7,304 nt of DNA. It comes from an uncultured Bacteroidota bacterium. Its GTDB lineage: Bacteria; Bacteroidota; Bacteroidia; Chitinophagales; Chitinophagaceae. Of the stretch, positions 4,799-7,304 are shown one piece after another. Positions within the stretch are counted from its first letter, which is position 1, and every line of letters starts with the position of its first letter. The notes under the pieces are model-generated. The model worked only from the letters and a program-made list of their open reading frames with translations, was not told the origin of the DNA and made no database searches. The DNA lies in the NCBI GenBank assembly GCA_903906615.1, contig CAIVKT010000362.1, positions 1 through 7,304 of the forward strand. The letters are read 5' to 3'. Both the position numbers and the translations under genes were made by a program.

Positions 4799-7304
4799 TT
4801 AACTAAACAAGAACGCAATATCATCCTTCGTCAATCGCTTCATCATTGCGGTATCGTCTGATACGAGGTCTGATGCCAGGGCGCGTTTATGCTCCTGTAG
4901 TTGCAGCATCTTTTCCTCCAGCGTATCCTTGCAGATGAGGCGGTAGGCAAATATATTTTTCGTCTGTCCTATACGGTGCGTACGGTCTATGGCTTGTTGC
5001 TCTACAGCGGGGTTCCACCATGGGTCTACTATGTATACATAGTCGGCAGCGGTAAGGTTAAGGCCTATACCACCTGCTTTCAGGGAGATCAGGAATACCC
5101 TGCACTCATGGTCATTCTGGAATTGCTGTATCGCCTTCTCCCTTTCTGATGAAGAGCTGCTGCCATCAAAATATACATAGCTGATGCCTTCTTCCTCCAT
5201 CTTCTTGCGTATCAGCGCCAGCATACCCAGGAACTGCGAGAACACCAGCACCTTGTGGTCGCCCACATTCTCCGTTATCTCGCGGCTCAGCTCATCCAGC
5301 TTGATGGAATAGTTATGGAAGCGTTCTTCCTCGTTCATAATGGCCGGCGAATCGCATATCTGCCGCAGCTTGGTAAGCCCTTGCAATATGTGCATCTGCG
5401 ACTTTTCCATGCCGCGCTCTTCTATCATGCCCAGTATCTGCGAGCGGTAGGTGTTGCGGTAGGCATCGTATATCTTGCGCTGCTCTGTGCCCATTTCGCA
5501 ATACAGTATGGTCTCTGTCTTTTCAGGCAGGTCCTTAGCCACCTGTTCCTTGGTACGGCGCAGCAGGAAGGGGTGCGTCAGCTTACGCAGTTGCAGCTTC
5601 ACTTCATCTTCCCTGAATTTATCTATCGGTGTGGCAAACTCGCTCATAAAGAATTCCCTGCTGCCCAGCATACCGGGGTTCAGGAAGTTCATCTGCGCGT
5701 ACAGGTCAAAGGTATTGTTCTGCACGGGCGTACCGCTCAGCGCCAGCCTGTTCTTGCTGTTCAGCAACAACGATGCCTTAGCCACCTGCGATTGCGGGTT
5801 CTTAATAGATTGCGATTCATCCAGCACTACGTAATCAAATGCAATTTCTTTAAACACTTTTATATCACTGCGCATAGTACCGTAGGTGGTGATGATGATG
5901 TCTATACCCTCATAGGCATTAACGCTCACATTCCGCTTAGGCCCGTGATGGATCACATGGGTAAGCGTGGGTGTGAATTTCTTTATTTCATTCTCCCAGT
6001 TATACATCAGCGTGGTAGGGCATACCACCATGTATCTTGCGCCGGGGTGCAGGTTCTTATAATATTGGAAGAAAGTGAGTGTCTGTATCGTTTTACCAAG
6101 GCCCATGTCATCGGCAAGTATACCGCCCCAGCCCGCTTCGCTCAAAAATATAAGCCACTGGAAGCCTGCCAGTTGGTAAGGGCGCAGTGTAGCTTTCAAA
6201 TGTTCCGGCGGATTGATGAGGCTGTAATCATTGGTCAGTATACCTTCCAGTTTTTCTTTCTTGGCTTCCAGTTCCTGTTGCAGCTCATCCTCATCTATAT
6301 CGGCCAGTAGCTCGTCCAGTATGCTGAAGTGGTATTTCTTCAGGCGCACTTTGTTGCCCTTGGTCTCACCCATCTTCAGCAGCAGGCTATACTTTTTCAG
6401 CCAGTCCTCCGGCAGCAACCCTATAGAGCCATCGCCCAGCCGCACAAAATTCTGCCGCTGTGCCAGCGCTTTCTTCACCTCTATTATAGATACCGACTGA
6501 TCGCCGAACTTCAGCTCCACCGATGCGTCAAACCAATCTATACCGCTGCTTACATGCACCTGGGTTTCAGGCTTGTGGGTATTTACCCGCAGGTTCTTCA
6601 ATCCTTCAAAGCCCATGATCTCTACCTCGCGGTCGCGCATCAGCTCTGTAAGCGTATAGAACCAGTTATTGGCCAATACCGATGTGCCGGGCAGGTAGTA
6701 AAATTTATCTTTCTTATTGTATTGTATATCTGAGTGTAGCGTCAGCAGTAGCTCCATCAACTCTTCTTCCTGTGCTTCATTACGCTGCATGATGCGCACT
6801 ATGCCATCCTTTGGCTGTATCACATCACCAAAATAATCTGGTCGTATCTCCACATCGCCGTACACAAATGCGGGTTCCAGCACCAGCACCTGGTCGCGCT
6901 CTTTCAGGTACACACGGTACCCGGGCTTTGCTTTTTGCACATGTTCCACCAGCTCTTCCGAGAAGTGTACATGCACCTTCTTGCTCCACGTCATTAGCTT
7001 TTCAGCCAGGAAGGCTGGCCACTGCCTGGTGGGTATGCCCATCTTGCCATCCGGCAAAAACTGCTCCACCAGCATCACTTCCGCTATGCTCAGTACGCTA
7101 TGTATACGGCCATCATATTGCATCAGGCCGGCATTGTACATGGTCACATTCTTATGAGGCACCGCTGTATTATCAATGATCCACTCCAGCGTTATCGTAT
7201 ATTGCTTGGCATCTTTCTTTACGATCAGTTGCGGGTTCACCGCTCTTTCTGCAAAGCCTATGGACTGCACACCTGTAGATGATATCGCCTTACCTTTCTT
7301 TTTA
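4799..7304 (-). CDS. SNF2-family (Swi2/Snf2) DEAD-like helicase/ATPase, N-terminus outside the window
   Basis: This is an ATP-driven double-stranded DNA translocase of the SNF2 group, relevant to DNA-protein complex remodelling or repair; the bacterial role is poorly defined. The frame has no stop up to the window edge (upstream codons read KKKGKAISSTG), so the GTG at 7270 is probably internal. Numbering from that GTG, residues 1-345 are an accessory N-terminal region with an acidic, Lys/Glu-rich, probably coiled-coil stretch near 325-345. The helicase core is complete: Q-like motif LRPYQLAGFQWL (362-373), Walker A DDMGLGKT (387-394), motif Ia VVCPTT (415-420), motif II DESQ (484-487), motif III LSGTPVQN (511-518), motif V LKAGGIGLNLT (730-740) and motif VI QAIDRTHRIGQT (759-770). 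Motif II is DESQ rather than the commoner DEAH/DEAQ. The end 'KDDIAFLFS' is typical of bacterial members, in which the C-terminus codes for the switch from the helicase core. No promoter is visible here. Confidence 0.95.
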   Translation of the reverse strand, partial: KKKGKAISSTGVQSIGFAERAVNPQLIVKKDAKQYTITLEWIIDNTAVPHKNVTMYNAGLMQYDGRIHSVLSIAEVMLVEQFLPDGKMGIPTRQWPAFLAEKLMTWSKKVHVHFSEELVEHVQKAKPGYRVYLKERDQVLVLEPAFVYGDVEIRPDYFGDVIQPKDGIVRIMQRNEAQEEELMELLLTLHSDIQYNKKDKFYYLPGTSVLANNWFYTLTELMRDREVEIMGFEGLKNLRVNTHKPETQVHVSSGIDWFDASVELKFGDQSVSIIEVKKALAQRQNFVRLGDGSIGLLPEDWLKKYSLLLKMGETKGNKVRLKKYHFSILDELLADIDEDELQQELEAKKEKLEGILTNDYSLINPPEHLKATLRPYQLAGFQWLIFLSEAGWGGILADDMGLGKTIQTLTFFQYYKNLHPGARYMVVCPTTLMYNWENEIKKFTPTLTHVIHHGPKRNVSVNAYEGIDIIITTYGTMRSDIKVFKEIAFDYVVLDESQSIKNPQSQVAKASLLLNSKNRLALSGTPVQNNTFDLYAQMNFLNPGMLGSREFFMSEFATPIDKFREDEVKLQLRKLTHPFLLRRTKEQVAKDLPEKTETILYCEMGTEQRKIYDAYRNTYRSQILGMIEERGMEKSQMHILQGLTKLRQICDSPAIMNEEERFHNYSIKLDELSREITENVGDHKVLVFSQFLGMLALIRKKMEEEGISYVYFDGSSSSSEREKAIQQFQNDHECRVFLISLKAGGIGLNLTAADYVYIVDPWWNPAVEQQAIDRTHRIGQTKNIFAYRLICKDTLEEKMLQLQEHKRALASDLVSDDTAMMKRLTKDDIAFLFS

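Noticed and set aside
5255..6310. Long plus-strand open frame (351 codons) opposite the helicase gene
   Set aside because: It lies wholly antisense to conserved helicase motifs, its translation is rich in His, Tyr, Leu and Gln without domain-like pattern, and it has no promoter or ribosome site. It is a codon-bias shadow.
7268..7270. GTG as the true start of the helicase
   Set aside because: The frame stays open to the window edge and relatives have longer N-termini, so the gene most likely begins beyond base 7304.
1..7304. CRISPR arrays, tRNA or rRNA genes, insertion sequences, prophage genes
   Set aside because: No regularly spaced repeats, tRNA-like cloverleaf, transposase or integrase motifs were seen on either strand.

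Overview
The window looks like chromosomal DNA from a member of the Bacteroidota, most likely Chitinophagaceae or a close relative; this is an inference. The support is two TAnnTTTG-type promoter boxes (2980-2987 and 4056-4063), A-rich leaders with little Shine-Dalgarno sequence, and a Bacteroidota-style fusion of a DoxX/MauE-like membrane part with a thioredoxin-like tail. Most genes are moderately GC-rich (about 50-55% by sampled hand count). The exception is a small toxin-antitoxin pair at about 41%.

Layout. (1) 1-2093, plus strand: the 3' part of a DoxX/MauE-like membrane protein gene whose 5' end lies outside the window, then a DppB/OppB-type ABC permease that starts on the last base of the upstream stop codon. 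No second permease, ATPase or binding protein follows it here. (2) 2094-2176: a short convergent gap with a hairpin plus T-run (probable terminator) and a G-rich tract that fits a G-quadruplex pattern. (3) 2177-2908, minus strand: an unrecognised lipoprotein with a beta-barrel-like C-terminal part. (4) 2909-3010: a divergent intergenic region with the promoter of the next gene. (5) 3011-4033, plus: class I fructose-1,6-bisphosphatase, a gluconeogenic housekeeping enzyme. (6) 4068-4620, plus: a ribbon-helix-helix antitoxin and a MazF-family toxin, overlapping by 11 nt, with their own promoter box directly against the antitoxin start codon. (7) 4621-4798: a convergent gap with a good bidirectional terminator and a second imperfect hairpin. 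(8) 4799-7304, minus: a large SNF2-family helicase, open at the window edge, so its N-terminus lies outside.

The genes do not form one pathway. The only functional pairs visible are the coupled DoxX-like/permease genes and the antitoxin/toxin operon. I found no convincing new multi-gene system. The items most worth checking are the apparently leaderless antitoxin transcript, the orphan permease coupled to a redox-type membrane protein, the barrel-like lipoprotein, and the G-rich convergent gap.
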